A stretch of DNA of 64,000 nucleotides. Source: Maribacter huludaoensis. Lineage in GTDB: Bacteria; Bacteroidota; Bacteroidia; Flavobacteriales; Flavobacteriaceae. Made by a program: the position numbers and the translations under genes. The notes beneath the pieces are model-generated. The model searched no databases. It was given only the letters and a program-made list of their open reading frames with translations, and had not been told where the DNA came from. The first letter of the stretch is position 1. Each line of letters begins with the position of its first letter. Below are positions 1 through 9,484 of the stretch, piece by piece. Where the stretch lies: assembly GCF_029350945.1 (NCBI RefSeq), contig NZ_JARKMS010000006.1, positions 186,001-250,000 of the forward strand. The letters run 5' to 3'.

Positions 1-1
1 T

Positions 2-1141
2 AAAAAAGGCTTAAACACCATTTGTACCCACGTAGGTGAATTGGAAGATAAACAACATAAAGGAGCTGTATCTCCATTATATATGAGTACGTCTTACGCT
101 TATGAAGATGTTGATGTAAAACGTTACCCAAGATATTTTAATACGCCTAACCAGGAGGGACTTTGTAAAAAAGTGGCAGCTTTAGAGCATGCAGAATCTG
201 CTCTTATTTTTGGTAGTGGTATGGCTGCTGTAAGTACGGCATTGTTGGCATTTTTGAATGCAGGGGACCATGTGGTCTTGCAACAGACTTTATATGGTGG
301 AACATATAATTTGGTGAACGAAGAGTTTTCAAAATATGGTATACAATATTCCTTTACGGAAGGTTGGCATGCAGATGCTTTTGAAGCTCAAATTAAAGAG
401 AATACAAAGGTAATTTATATAGAAACGCCCTCTAACCCGTTATTAACAATTACAGATTTAGAAGCTGTTGCTGCTTTAGCTAAAAAGCATGGTATTATTA
501 CTTTAATAGATAATACATTCGCAAGTCCGGTAAATCAAAACCCTATAGATTTTGGTATTGATGTGGTCATACATAGCGCTACAAAATATATGGGTGGTCA
601 TTCGGATATTTGTGCAGGTGCAGTTGCATCTACCGCTGAAAATATAGAGCGTATTTTTCACTTGGCTAAAAATTTTGGCGGTAGTCTTAGTGACTATACG
701 GTTTGGTTATTAGAGAGAAGTATGAAAACCATGGGTATTCGTGTTAGGGCGCAAAATGAGAATGCCTTGGAAATGGCCTACTTTCTTGATGAGTTAATAG
801 ATATTGAGAAAGTTTATTATCCAGGTTTACCTTCACATCCTGAATATGATTTGGCTAAAAAACAAATGAAAGGATTTGGAGGAATGTTGTCTTTTGAATT
901 GAAAGAAAATTTAGATTCTTCAAAGTTTCAAAAAGCCTTGAATTTGATAAAACCATCTATGAGCCTTGCAGGTGTTGAGAGTACTGTTATATCGCCTACC
1001 CAGACATCGCACGCGTTAATGAGCGCAGAGGTAAGGGCCGAACAAGGTATTGCTGACGGATTAATTCGTTTTTCTGTAGGAATTGAAGAAGCAGAAGATT
1101 TAAAAGAGGATATTTTACAGGCTATTGCCCTAATAAAATAA
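2..1141 (+). CDS. Trans-sulfuration PLP enzyme (cystathionine gamma-synthase/lyase family), 5'-truncated by window edge
   Basis: The reading frame is open from base 2 and runs KKGLNTICTHVGELEDKQHK before the first possible internal start (TTG at 41), so the true start lies left of the window. Family features are visible: the GSGMAAVSTALLAF cofactor-pocket segment, SNPLL, DNTFASP, and the PLP-binding lysine in HSATKYMGGH (lysine codon at 584). Enzymes of this Cys/Met-metabolism family act on cystathionine, O-acyl-homoserine or methionine in the cytoplasm. The sequence alone does not separate gamma-synthase, gamma-lyase and methionine gamma-lyase. The gene ends 25 bp before bshB1 on the same strand, so the two may be co-transcribed, which would fit linked cysteine/thiol metabolism. 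Confidence 0.9.
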   Translation, partial: KKGLNTICTHVGELEDKQHKGAVSPLYMSTSYAYEDVDVKRYPRYFNTPNQEGLCKKVAALEHAESALIFGSGMAAVSTALLAFLNAGDHVVLQQTLYGGTYNLVNEEFSKYGIQYSFTEGWHADAFEAQIKENTKVIYIETPSNPLLTITDLEAVAALAKKHGIITLIDNTFASPVNQNPIDFGIDVVIHSATKYMGGHSDICAGAVASTAENIERIFHLAKNFGGSLSDYTVWLLERSMKTMGIRVRAQNENALEMAYFLDELIDIEKVYYPGLPSHPEYDLAKKQMKGFGGMLSFELKENLDSSKFQKALNLIKPSMSLAGVESTVISPTQTSHALMSAEVRAEQGIADGLIRFSVGIEEAEDLKEDILQAIALIK

Positions 1142-1166
1142 GGTAAATATATAGAATTAGAATAGT

Positions 1167-1883
1167 ATGAAGTTGGATATTTTAGTATTTGGAGCGCACC
1201 CAGATGATGCCGAACTTGGGGCAGGAGGTACCATTGCAAAAGAAATTGCTCTAGGTAAAAAAGTAGGTATCGTAGATTTGACCCGTGGTGAATTAGGTAC
1301 AAGGGGTTCTGCAGAAATACGTGATAAAGAATCTGCCGCTGCCGCAAAGATTTTAGGAGTTGCGCTTCGAGAAAATTTAAGATTTAGGGATGGTTTTTTC
1401 ATTAATGATGAAGCACATCAACTAGAAATCATAAAATTGATACGTAAATACCAGCCTAATATCGTTTTATGCAATGCTATTGACGATCGCCATATAGACC
1501 ACGGTAAAGGAAGTAAGTTGGTTAGCGATGCCTGCTTTTTAAGCGGATTAAGAAGAATTGAAACTAAAATAGGAGAGGAGAAGCAGCAAGAATGGAGACC
1601 TAAATTAGTTTATCATTATATTCAATGGAAGAATATTAGTCCAGATTTTGTGGTAGATATCAGTACGTATATAGATATAAAAACAGATGCAATTTTAGCC
1701 TATAGTTCTCAGTTTCATGATCCAAATAGCAATGAACCCGAAACGCCTATTAGCAGTAAGACATTTATAGAAAGTGTGCATTACAGGGCCAAAGATTTAG
1801 GCAGGTTGGTTGGTGTTGATTATGCTGAAGGATTTACCGTAGAAAGAATGGTTGCGGTAGATTCACTAGACCACCTTATTTAA
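1167..1883 (+). CDS. bshB1: Bacillithiol biosynthesis deacetylase BshB1 (PIG-L/LmbE family)
   Basis: A 238-residue protein with the PIG-L deacetylase signature AHPDDAELGAGG near residue 10 (His-Pro-Asp-Asp metal site) and a later DDRHIDHGKG segment that supplies further metal and catalytic residues. The family removes the acetyl group from N-acetylglucosaminyl-malate, the second step of bacillithiol synthesis, in the cytoplasm. Length and the RGELGTRGS block fit the BshB1 subgroup rather than general LmbE proteins. The ATG start lies 25 bp after the trans-sulfuration gene. The stop overlaps the convergent histidine kinase stop in a shared TTAA (1880-1883). Confidence 0.88.
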   Translation: MKLDILVFGAHPDDAELGAGGTIAKEIALGKKVGIVDLTRGELGTRGSAEIRDKESAAAAKILGVALRENLRFRDGFFINDEAHQLEIIKLIRKYQPNIVLCNAIDDRHIDHGKGSKLVSDACFLSGLRRIETKIGEEKQQEWRPKLVYHYIQWKNISPDFVVDISTYIDIKTDAILAYSSQFHDPNSNEPETPISSKTFIESVHYRAKDLGRLVGVDYAEGFTVERMVAVDSLDHLI

Positions 1884-3970
1884 GCAGATTCTTTATACTG
1901 TTTTTGAATTCGTGGAATGGTAAAGTAAAAACTAGAACCTTTGCCTATGGCACTATGTACCCATATTTTTCCATTATTTTTTTCGACCATTTCTTTGCAT
2001 AATGAAAGCCCTAGACCGGTTCCTTTTTCATTATTGGTGCCGTAAGTGGTATGGTTAGAATCTTTTTCAAATAATTTACTAATGATATCTTCGCTCATGC
2101 CCATACCATTATCTTTAACATATATCTCGCAAGTTTTAATTTTTTGAATGGCACCAATAACTATTTGACCATTATTTGGAGTAAATTTTAGAGCATTACT
2201 TAAAAGATTTCTAATGATAATGTCTATTTGATTTGGGTCTGACCAAATTTGGCAATTAGGCTCGATTCTATTTACAAGGGAAATAGACTTAGATTCTGCT
2301 ATTTCAGATAACAATGCAATATTTTCTTCAACGATACTATCCAAATTAGTAACAGAATGTTTGGTTATTGATCCGTTCATTTGTGTTTGTCCCCATGACA
2401 GTAAATTATTGAGAGTAAATGATATAGTGTCTATATCTACTTTCAGTTTAGGTACAAAATTCAGAAATTCTTCTTTGGTCATTTCACCTTCCTTAAATAA
2501 TTTTAGAAGTCCTTGAAATGCACCTATAGGTCCTCTTAAATCATGTCCTATTATAGAAAATAATTTGTTTTTGGTTTGATTTAGCTCGTTCAGGTAAGCT
2601 TGTTTTTCTTCTAGGGCCGTTTTTTTATGTCTTAACTGTTGATTCAGTTTTTTCTGCGCTTGTTCGTTTCTGTGAATTAGGAAAGTAATGATTGCAAAGA
2701 TGAACAAGATTACGATAAATACATAAATGTAAATTTTTTGTTTGGCCAATGCTTTTTCATTATCAAGAATCAATTGTTTTTTTTGTTGATCGTAGGCAAC
2801 TCGGGTTTTAAGCATGCTCAGTGCTTTTTCGTTGCTGATCGCAGAAAGAGATTCATAAGTTGCTTGGTAAATTTCATGATACCAAAGAGACTTTTCAAAG
2901 TCTTTTTTGTTCTTGAATATCTTTGATAGTTTTTGTGCACTATTTTTAATACCTAATCTTAAGCCAATTTTTTTTGAAAGGTTAAAGGCATTCAATGCAT
3001 GTATTTCTGCAATACTATCTTTTTCAAGATTTAGATATGCTTCGGTCATACCATTTAACAAGTCTATTTTAGCTCTGTCGTCCTCAATTTCCTCATGTAA
3101 TAGTTCACTTTGTTTATACCAGTAAAGTGCCCATGTATTCTTATTTTTTTTAAGGTAGATTTTACCTTTAATTTCATAACAATAGGCTAGCCATTCCAAT
3201 ATTTTTTCCTTTTCAAAAGTGGCAATACTTATATTGATATTGTACATGGCATAATCTAGCTCATTCATATCAGCATATGTAGAAGCTATGTTACTAAGTG
3301 TTTCCGCTAGAAAAATCGGATTACCTATTTCTTCATGAATACTTTTAGATTTCTGTAGAAAAACCATTGCTTGCTCATAATCTTTTTGTTCCAGATATAA
3401 ATGTGCAATATTGTCGTTGACAATAGAGATTATATTTTTGTAATCATATTTCTCAGCAATTTCAATAGTAGCCAAATACCATTTCAGGGCTTTTGAGTAT
3501 TCACCTTTATACCCATATTCCTTGGCTAAATCGTTTAAAATTCCCGCCTTTAGCAAATGATCATCATACTTGTCTGCAAGTTTGTAGGCTTTGGAGAAAT
3601 ATTCAATGGCCTGGTCTATTCTTCCTTTATCAGAATAAAATCCGCCTAAAGCATGATAAGAATTTATTTCGCCGTTTATGTAAGATGCATTTTTGCTAAG
3701 TTCAAGACTTTTTTCACTAAGAATTTTTAAACTGTCTAAATAGTGAAAACGATACCTATTGGCCAACTCAAGTAGACTATTGATGTAAACCGTGTCTTTA
3801 GAATTAAAATTAGCAGAAAGTTTTATTTGCTCTATTTCATTTATGAGTGTGTCACGATTAGAATCTTGGGCTTTAATAGAATAAAGTATGCCATTAAAAA
3901 AAATGCATAAGACTATACAACCTCTAAAAAGGCCCATTAGTTTATGCAGTTTTATTAATCCTAAGTTCAT
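1880..3970 (-). CDS. TPR-type membrane sensor histidine kinase (first of a tandem pair)
   Basis: The 696-residue reading starts at the ATG at 3970; a GTG three codons upstream is the alternative. Order: signal peptide or anchor (about 1-35), a helical TPR array (about 50-370, with several A-x3-Y-x2-A patterns), one membrane span near 415-435, a short coiled coil, then the kinase core. The H-box FSIIGHDLRGPI carries the phospho-His near residue 476; the N-box NLLSNALKFT (about 588), DNGMGM (about 620) and GTGLGL (about 650) are intact. It probably senses a periplasmic protein or ligand through the TPRs. No response regulator is adjacent, so its partner is unknown. The next upstream gene is a close paralogue. 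Confidence 0.85.
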   Translation of the reverse strand: MNLGLIKLHKLMGLFRGCIVLCIFFNGILYSIKAQDSNRDTLINEIEQIKLSANFNSKDTVYINSLLELANRYRFHYLDSLKILSEKSLELSKNASYINGEINSYHALGGFYSDKGRIDQAIEYFSKAYKLADKYDDHLLKAGILNDLAKEYGYKGEYSKALKWYLATIEIAEKYDYKNIISIVNDNIAHLYLEQKDYEQAMVFLQKSKSIHEEIGNPIFLAETLSNIASTYADMNELDYAMYNINISIATFEKEKILEWLAYCYEIKGKIYLKKNKNTWALYWYKQSELLHEEIEDDRAKIDLLNGMTEAYLNLEKDSIAEIHALNAFNLSKKIGLRLGIKNSAQKLSKIFKNKKDFEKSLWYHEIYQATYESLSAISNEKALSMLKTRVAYDQQKKQLILDNEKALAKQKIYIYVFIVILFIFAIITFLIHRNEQAQKKLNQQLRHKKTALEEKQAYLNELNQTKNKLFSIIGHDLRGPIGAFQGLLKLFKEGEMTKEEFLNFVPKLKVDIDTISFTLNNLLSWGQTQMNGSITKHSVTNLDSIVEENIALLSEIAESKSISLVNRIEPNCQIWSDPNQIDIIIRNLLSNALKFTPNNGQIVIGAIQKIKTCEIYVKDNGMGMSEDIISKLFEKDSNHTTYGTNNEKGTGLGLSLCKEMVEKNNGKIWVHSAIGKGSSFYFTIPRIQKQYKESA

Positions 3971-4176
3971 AGATATCACTGTAATGTGAATCTAAAATTA
4001 GTTTAGAGTGGTAGGAATTAGGAATAAATGTTGTGAAACGCGATTTATTGTGTGTTTTAACGTCGTATTTATGTATTTTGTCGATGATTTTGAAAATTTT
4101 GGAAGAAATAGTAACCAATTAGATAATTCTGATATCTAGAATTTTTCAATAAAATTATTATAATTAAAATTCACTG

Positions 4177-6225
4177 TTAGGCGATAGCTAAGGGAAGTTC
4201 TACAATAAATTGGCTGCCTTTGTTCGGTTCACTTTTTACCGCTATTTCACCGTTATTCTTAATTACCATTGCTTTAACGAGTCTTAAGCCTAAGCCTGTA
4301 CCTTTTTCTTTATTTGTACCATAATTAGAAAAATTTTCAGAAGAACTAAATAGCTTTTGAACATCTTCCTCTGTCATGCCTACACCGGTATCGGAAACTT
4401 CAATGACCAGGTTCCTATTTTTTATCTTGGTAGAAATGGTAATCATGCCATTGTTAGGGGTAAACTTAATGGCATTGTTGATCAGGTTTCTGAAAATGAT
4501 ATTAAATTGTTGCAAATCTGCAAAAACACTGTGGTTAGTAGCAACTTGATTATTTATACGTATGGATTTCTTGTTGATTTCATTTCTATATAATTGTAAA
4601 ATTATATCTAATTCTTCTTTGACCTGTATACTTTTAATATTTACCGTACTGCCTTGCATTTGTGTTTTTCCCCAGTGCAAAAGATTATCCATAGTAAATT
4701 GCACTTGCTCTAAATCCTCTTTTAGCTGTGGCGCAAATTTTTCAAAATAAGTTTTACCTTCTGGATCTTCCAGGTACAATGCTAAAATTTCATTTAATGA
4801 AATTATGGGGCCTCTTAGGTCATGACCAACAATTGAAAATAAACGGTCTTGATTTGCGTTAATTTGGGTAAGTTTTTTCTGGTTTTCGTTTAAAATTTCT
4901 GCTTGGTTCGCCAGTTTTTTGTTTAATTTTTTTTCTCTTTGATTAGCGCTAAAAATCAGAAACACAATAATCATCAATGTAATTAAACCTGCTAGAGACC
5001 ATTTAACATATTTGCGCTGTTCGTTTAATGCCAATTCATTTTCTGCTTTTAAACGTTGTGTTTCTTTATCAAAATTCAATTTTGCGTTGAGCATCATTAA
5101 ATTTTGCCTATTTTTTTTCTTATAATTATCATTAGAGATTTTTTCGGTTAACTCTAAATATTTTAATGATTCTGTTATTAAATTTTGCTTTTTCTTAATT
5201 TCATACATGGTTCTATAAGCTTTTTCCAAACCTGCATCATAATCCGATGATTTATAGAGATCAAGACTTTTTAAGACAAATTCTTCAGATTTAACAAGAT
5301 TGTTTAAACCTAGGTAAGACCTTGCCAATCCATATTTAATATCGGCTTTAGTTTTGACATCGCTAATTGTACTATGCATGTCCAAAGACTTTTGATAATT
5401 CTTTATGGCTTTCTCATAATCGTTTAATTTAAGATAGTAAAGACCTTGGGTGGCGTAGGTCCATGCCAGCCACGTATTGTTATTATGGGTCTCATACATT
5501 TTAAAGGTCTCGTCTAGATTACTTTTTGCTACTCTTAAATTTCCTAGTTCTATGTTTAAAAATGCCATGTTGCTCAACATCATGGCTTCTTTTGTTGGGT
5601 CATTTAATTTTTTAACAACTTCAAATGCTGCAGCATAGTATTTTAACGCTTCGTCAGAATCTTCTAATCGACTAAAAATTGTTCCTAAATTCATGTTTAG
5701 TCGGAACAAATTAAATTCGTCATTAGTCCTTTCCGCAATGGCCAGGGCGTGTAAAAATTGAGTATATGTAGATGGGTAATCGTTTTTGAAAAAATAGGCT
5801 TGCCCAAGGGTATTATAAATTTTCATTTCTATTTTGGGATAATCCTTTAGATGAGGATTGTTTACCGTTGTCAAACAAAATTCAATTGCCTTATCTGTTT
5901 TTCCTGTATAAAGGTATAAAGTGGCAAAATTTGACAACGCTTCCAGTTCGCCATAAACGTAATTATTTTTTTTACTCAATTCAAGTGCTCGTTTTGAGTT
6001 TATTTTCATAGAATCTTGCGCTATTAACCGTTGGTAATAGGAGAGTTTGTTTAAGTTATCGATATACTCAAAGTCGTTTTCAGAAAAATCTGGACATTTT
6101 TCTAATTCTAAATTTTTTTCATGATAAAGTTGAACACTGTCTTTTTGTGCTAATGCGGTATAAAAATTAAAACAAACCAAAGCTAAGAGAAGAAAATTAA
6201 GCTTATAATTTGATTTAGAATACAT
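4177..6225 (-). CDS. TPR-type membrane sensor histidine kinase (second of a tandem pair)
   Basis: A 682-residue protein with an N-terminal signal segment ending near ALAQ, TPR-like helices to about residue 390, a membrane span (WSLAGLITLMIIVFLIF, about 405-425), and a HisKA/HATPase core. Visible motifs are FSIVGHDLRGPI with His468, NLINNAIKFT, SDTGVGM and GTGLGLRLVK. From the H-box through GTGLGL it has exactly the same residue spacing as the neighbouring kinase, which supports tandem duplication. It is separated from its paralogue by 206 bp without a recognisable promoter. Signal and target are unknown; no regulator gene lies nearby. Confidence 0.85.
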   Translation of the reverse strand: MYSKSNYKLNFLLLALVCFNFYTALAQKDSVQLYHEKNLELEKCPDFSENDFEYIDNLNKLSYYQRLIAQDSMKINSKRALELSKKNNYVYGELEALSNFATLYLYTGKTDKAIEFCLTTVNNPHLKDYPKIEMKIYNTLGQAYFFKNDYPSTYTQFLHALAIAERTNDEFNLFRLNMNLGTIFSRLEDSDEALKYYAAAFEVVKKLNDPTKEAMMLSNMAFLNIELGNLRVAKSNLDETFKMYETHNNNTWLAWTYATQGLYYLKLNDYEKAIKNYQKSLDMHSTISDVKTKADIKYGLARSYLGLNNLVKSEEFVLKSLDLYKSSDYDAGLEKAYRTMYEIKKKQNLITESLKYLELTEKISNDNYKKKNRQNLMMLNAKLNFDKETQRLKAENELALNEQRKYVKWSLAGLITLMIIVFLIFSANQREKKLNKKLANQAEILNENQKKLTQINANQDRLFSIVGHDLRGPIISLNEILALYLEDPEGKTYFEKFAPQLKEDLEQVQFTMDNLLHWGKTQMQGSTVNIKSIQVKEELDIILQLYRNEINKKSIRINNQVATNHSVFADLQQFNIIFRNLINNAIKFTPNNGMITISTKIKNRNLVIEVSDTGVGMTEEDVQKLFSSSENFSNYGTNKEKGTGLGLRLVKAMVIKNNGEIAVKSEPNKGSQFIVELPLAIA

Positions 6226-6335
6226 TATGATTTAGGTGTGATATAGGTGAGTTGTTATATTTAAAACTTAAAGTTAAAAGAAATAAATTAAACCATTCTT
6301 AAAATTAAATATTTCTTCAAATTTCAATTAAATAT

Positions 6336-6366
6336 TTGTTAGAACTATATAAAAAAATTATCTTTG
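6336..6366 (+). promoter_or_regulatory. Bacteroidota-type promoter of tRNA-His
   Basis: A TTG at 6336-6338 (within TTTG) is followed after 20 bp by TATCTTTG at 6359-6366, a full match to the -33/-7 consensus TTG-N17-23-TAnnTTTG. The predicted start site near 6370 is about 12 nt before the tRNA 5' end. Confidence 0.8.
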
Positions 6367-6381
6367 CACTCGCTTACAAAT

Positions 6382-6456
6382 GGTGGTTGTAGCTCAGCTG
6401 GTTAGAGCATCGGTTTGTGGTACCGAGGGTCGCCGGTTCGAACCCGGTCTTCCACC
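6382..6456 (+). tRNA. tRNA-His (anticodon GTG)
   Basis: A full cloverleaf can be folded. The D-arm is GCTC/GAGC, the anticodon stem TCGGT/ACCGA, the loop TTGTGGT with anticodon GTG at 6417-6419, and the T-arm GCCGG/CCGGT around TTCGAAC. The histidine identity pair is encoded: G-1 at 6382 faces discriminator C73 at 6456. CCA is not encoded. The acceptor stem (6383-6389 with 6449-6455) has two adjacent U-U mismatches at pairs 5-68 and 6-67, which is unusual but leaves five good pairs. Promoter and terminator flank it, so it is a single-gene unit. Confidence 0.95.
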
Positions 6457-6470
6457 CTAAAGCAGATAGA

Positions 6471-6500
6471 AAGTCTTGGATTCATTCCAGGACTTTTTTG
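6471..6500 (+). terminator. Rho-independent terminator of tRNA-His
   Basis: AAGTCTTGGA and TCCAGGACTT form a 10-bp stem (one G-T pair) around a TTCAT loop, followed by a run of T residues at 6494-6499. It lies 15 bp after the tRNA. Confidence 0.8.
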
Positions 6501-6531
6501 TTTTACAAGTATTGGTTTTCACTTTTTTAAG

Positions 6532-6564
6532 TAAAAAAATAAGTCTGCCACAAAGTGGCAGACT
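6532..6564 (-). terminator. Rho-independent terminator of the M28 peptidase gene
   Basis: AGTCTGCCAC and GTGGCAGACT form a perfect 10-bp stem with a 3-base loop. On the minus strand the stem is followed by a TATTTTTTTA tract. It sits 24 bp after the stop of the minus-strand peptidase gene. Confidence 0.85.
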
Positions 6565-6588
6565 ATTTAAATTTAAATAGGCCGATAG

Positions 6589-8139
6589 TTAATCTACCTT
6601 TAATTTTTGCTCTCTATTGGCTATTTCCCAAGCAGTGTGAAATACTAACCTAGTTCTGTTCTGCAATAGATCATAATTGATTTTGTCTGGTGTATCACTT
6701 GGTTTATGATAATCAGCATGCGTTCCATTAAAATAAAATATAATCGGAATGTTATTTTTAGCAAAATTATAATGGTCACTTCTATAGTAAAAACGATTAG
6801 GGTCGTTTTCGTCATTATACGTATAGTCTAGCTCTATATTCATGAATTTCTTATTCACTTCTTCAGATAGGTTGTGTAATTCAATACTAAGTTTATCAGA
6901 ACCTATTAAATAAATATAATTTCTATCTCCCTCACGTTTTGGGTCAATTCTACCAATCATGTCAATATTTAAATTTGCTACGGTTTGCTCTAAAGGAACA
7001 ATTGGATCAACATCTGTGTAATATTGAGATCCTAATAATCCTTTTTCTTCCCCGGTAACATGTAAGAATACAATTGATCTTTTAGGACCCACACCTGCAT
7101 TTGATGCTTTTATAAAAGCTTCTGCAATTTCCAATAGGGCAACGGTACCTGATCCGTCATCATCTGCACCATTATTGATTTCCCCGTCTCCGGCAATACC
7201 AATATGATCTAAGTGAGATGAAATAACCAAATACTCATTTGGTTTTTCAGAACCTTTGATCATTGCTACCACATTTTCAGACTTAATTACATCATTAGAA
7301 CTTTCAAAACTTAAATCAATCTTTTTTGATAATACCTTAGATTCACTATCAGATTCTATACTTGCATGCAAACTCTTAGCAAGCTCTTGATCAATAAATA
7401 GGCTGTAGAATTCAGGGGCATTGTTATCAACTACTTCCATTCTGCCACTGTTGTTCTGTTTCATTGTTTCAAATCTACGTTTAAATCTGCTGAAATTGTC
7501 CGTATCATAATACAGAACGCCTACTGCGCCCTTATCAACCGCAATTTGAATTCTTTTTGTTAAAGATTCTGACATATTGCTCCATATAGAGGTTTCTGTA
7601 TTGCCGGATATTACGTAATTTCCATCGGACTTCTTTGGCTCACCCGATTTTAATAAAACTATTTTTCCGGTTACATCAATATCATTATAACTAGAATAAG
7701 AATCATCTTCAATACCATAACCTACATAAATAATTTCATTTACAGAAGTGTTTGCGGCCGCAAAGGTCAGAACATGCTCCCCAATTGAAAAATCGGTTCC
7801 GTTTACACTTAGCTTTCCTTTTGGTAGCTTACTTATTTCCAATGGTACATCTTGAAAATAATTTCCGTCAGTTTTAGCTGCAGGAATACCCAATTTCTCA
7901 TATTCAGCTTTTAAATAGGCAATAGCCTTTTTTTGACCTGGTTGTCCAGTTTCTCTACCTTCAAATTCATCGGATGCATAGATATATAGATGCTCCTTTA
8001 ATTCTGTCTCTGTAATAGATTCTGCAAACGTAATTTCCGATGCTGTCTTAGATGCCTCTGTGGAGACATCATTAACTGTTTTTTGAGAGGAATTGCAAGA
8101 AATCGCCGTAGCGACCAATAAGAATAGTGTTTTTTTCAT
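6589..8139 (-). CDS. M28-family zinc aminopeptidase lipoprotein with PA domain
   Basis: The 516-residue reading from the ATG at 8139 gives a clean lipoprotein signal, MKKTLFLLVATAISC; an ATG eight codons upstream (8163) would add MKKFDFDK and spoil it. A PA-like insert covers about residues 95-280. The peptidase half has the M28 metal ligands in SSHLDHIG, NNGADDDGSG, GEEKG, NIDMIGR and YRSDHYNF. Members remove N-terminal residues from peptides and are exported to the periplasm or outer membrane; substrate preference cannot be read here. It is probably transcribed alone, with its own terminator downstream. Confidence 0.88.
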   Translation of the reverse strand: MKKTLFLLVATAISCNSSQKTVNDVSTEASKTASEITFAESITETELKEHLYIYASDEFEGRETGQPGQKKAIAYLKAEYEKLGIPAAKTDGNYFQDVPLEISKLPKGKLSVNGTDFSIGEHVLTFAAANTSVNEIIYVGYGIEDDSYSSYNDIDVTGKIVLLKSGEPKKSDGNYVISGNTETSIWSNMSESLTKRIQIAVDKGAVGVLYYDTDNFSRFKRRFETMKQNNSGRMEVVDNNAPEFYSLFIDQELAKSLHASIESDSESKVLSKKIDLSFESSNDVIKSENVVAMIKGSEKPNEYLVISSHLDHIGIAGDGEINNGADDDGSGTVALLEIAEAFIKASNAGVGPKRSIVFLHVTGEEKGLLGSQYYTDVDPIVPLEQTVANLNIDMIGRIDPKREGDRNYIYLIGSDKLSIELHNLSEEVNKKFMNIELDYTYNDENDPNRFYYRSDHYNFAKNNIPIIFYFNGTHADYHKPSDTPDKINYDLLQNRTRLVFHTAWEIANREQKLKVD

Positions 8140-8230
8140 TTTGTCGAAATCAAATTTTTTCAAAAATAATCAAATCTTTAGTGGTTTCAATCCGCATTAT
8201 CAACAATGAGAATAGCACTAAATTGAAATC

Positions 8231-8920
8231 TTAATTTTTAATAGCTTGGGCGATTGCCGCTTCAACTAATGGCTCCATTACCATATAGCCTTCGGCAGTT
8301 GGGTGTACTTCGTCTGCTGCATATTTCTTTGGTAGGCCGTTACGCTCATCAACCATGGCAGAGAAGTAATCTAAATAGATATGTCCATGTGTATTCGCGT
8401 ATTTTTTTATCATCGCATTAAGCTTAATAATTTTTTCTGCAGGTTCTAAACCCGGTTTCCAAGGGTAATCATAGGCAGGTAGGGTAGAGGAAAGAATTAC
8501 CTTAATGTCATTTGCATGGGCCATCTCTGCCATACCTTTAATATTGTCCATAATCATTTTTAAGGTAGATGGTCCTGTATTACCTGCTATATCATTGGTA
8601 CCTGCCAATATTGTTACCACTTTTGGTTTAAGATCAATGACATCTTGTCTAAATCTTATTAACATTTGTGGCGTAGTTTGACCACTGATACCGCGATTTA
8701 TATAGGGTTTGCCCTTAAAAAACTCCGGACGCGTTTTTAACCAGCCTATTGTAATGGAATTGCCCATAAACACCACACGGTTTTCGTTTTCCGTGGCTTG
8801 TTCTATTGTGTCATTAGCAACTTTAAAGTGTTTTAAATCTGCCCAATCCTGTGCATTTACAGAGGTTAATCCTAAAATAGATAACATACAGGTATACATT
8901 ATTGTTTTTATTCTATGCAT
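8231..8920 (-). CDS. Exported SGNH/GDSL-family hydrolase
   Basis: A 229-residue protein with a signal peptide ending near VNAQ. Block I is FMGNSITIGW (nucleophile Ser55), block II contains the oxyanion Gly in NRGISGQT, block III is LAGTNDIAG, and block V DEVHP carries Asp203 and His206. This arrangement is typical of acylhydrolases related to platelet-activating-factor acetylhydrolase and carbohydrate esterases; in flavobacteria such proteins often deacetylate glycans, but the substrate here is unknown. It starts 5 bp after the stop of the upstream minus-strand membrane protein gene, so the two likely form an operon. Confidence 0.85.
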   Translation of the reverse strand: MHRIKTIMYTCMLSILGLTSVNAQDWADLKHFKVANDTIEQATENENRVVFMGNSITIGWLKTRPEFFKGKPYINRGISGQTTPQMLIRFRQDVIDLKPKVVTILAGTNDIAGNTGPSTLKMIMDNIKGMAEMAHANDIKVILSSTLPAYDYPWKPGLEPAEKIIKLNAMIKKYANTHGHIYLDYFSAMVDERNGLPKKYAADEVHPTAEGYMVMEPLVEAAIAQAIKN

Positions 8921-8925
8921 CTTTA

Positions 8926-9384
8926 CTATGATTGTTGAATTAGTTCTTTTTCTTCAGCCTTTAATGGAATGTTTTTTATAATACTTGCCTTATTTGGTCT
9001 TTGTGCTGCCAAATAGGCCAATAAGCACACAGAAATAACCAAAGGAAGGGCATTGGCAGTATTGTAATATGCAAACAATCCTATAAAGGCAGGAATTTCA
9101 ATAAGCGCATATTTGATATGTAAAGCAGATTGATACTTTTTTAGCTTTTCTTCTAAACGACTTTCTGATTTAATATTGGAAGTCATTTTTTTAAAGACCC
9201 ATTGACTACCAAAATAGCCTAACATTGCAAATACCGGAACTATATATAAAAATACACCTTGACCCGCTGTACTTGTATTAAATGATTTGATCTGTAAAAA
9301 TACCCAAAGGGTAAAAATGCTTAAGCCTATTAATAGGAATAGATGCATTATTGTAAGACTTTTGATAAAACTTTTTATTTCCAT
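8926..9384 (-). CDS. Small multi-span membrane protein of unknown function
   Basis: A 152-residue protein with about four hydrophobic segments (roughly residues 12-32, 42-62, 95-112 and 113-130), separated by a charged stretch with lysine and glutamate around residues 65-88. I recognise no family motif. It is the first gene of a probable two-gene unit with the SGNH hydrolase and is divergent from the gene at 9499. An inner-membrane location is inferred only from hydrophobicity. Confidence 0.65.
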   Translation of the reverse strand: MEIKSFIKSLTIMHLFLLIGLSIFTLWVFLQIKSFNTSTAGQGVFLYIVPVFAMLGYFGSQWVFKKMTSNIKSESRLEEKLKKYQSALHIKYALIEIPAFIGLFAYYNTANALPLVISVCLLAYLAAQRPNKASIIKNIPLKAEEKELIQQS

Positions 9385-9484
9385 ATTTTAATTTAAAATC
9401 CTAAGATAATATAAAATTGACCTATGATGAATTTGACGGGTTATTACTTGTAATTATTTAACCTAGGCCATCTATTAGAATTTT

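Noticed and set aside
928-1347. 139-codon minus-strand frame opposite the trans-sulfuration and bshB1 genes
   Set aside because: Both opposite genes are clear, with conserved motifs; the antisense frame has no recognisable family or start signal.
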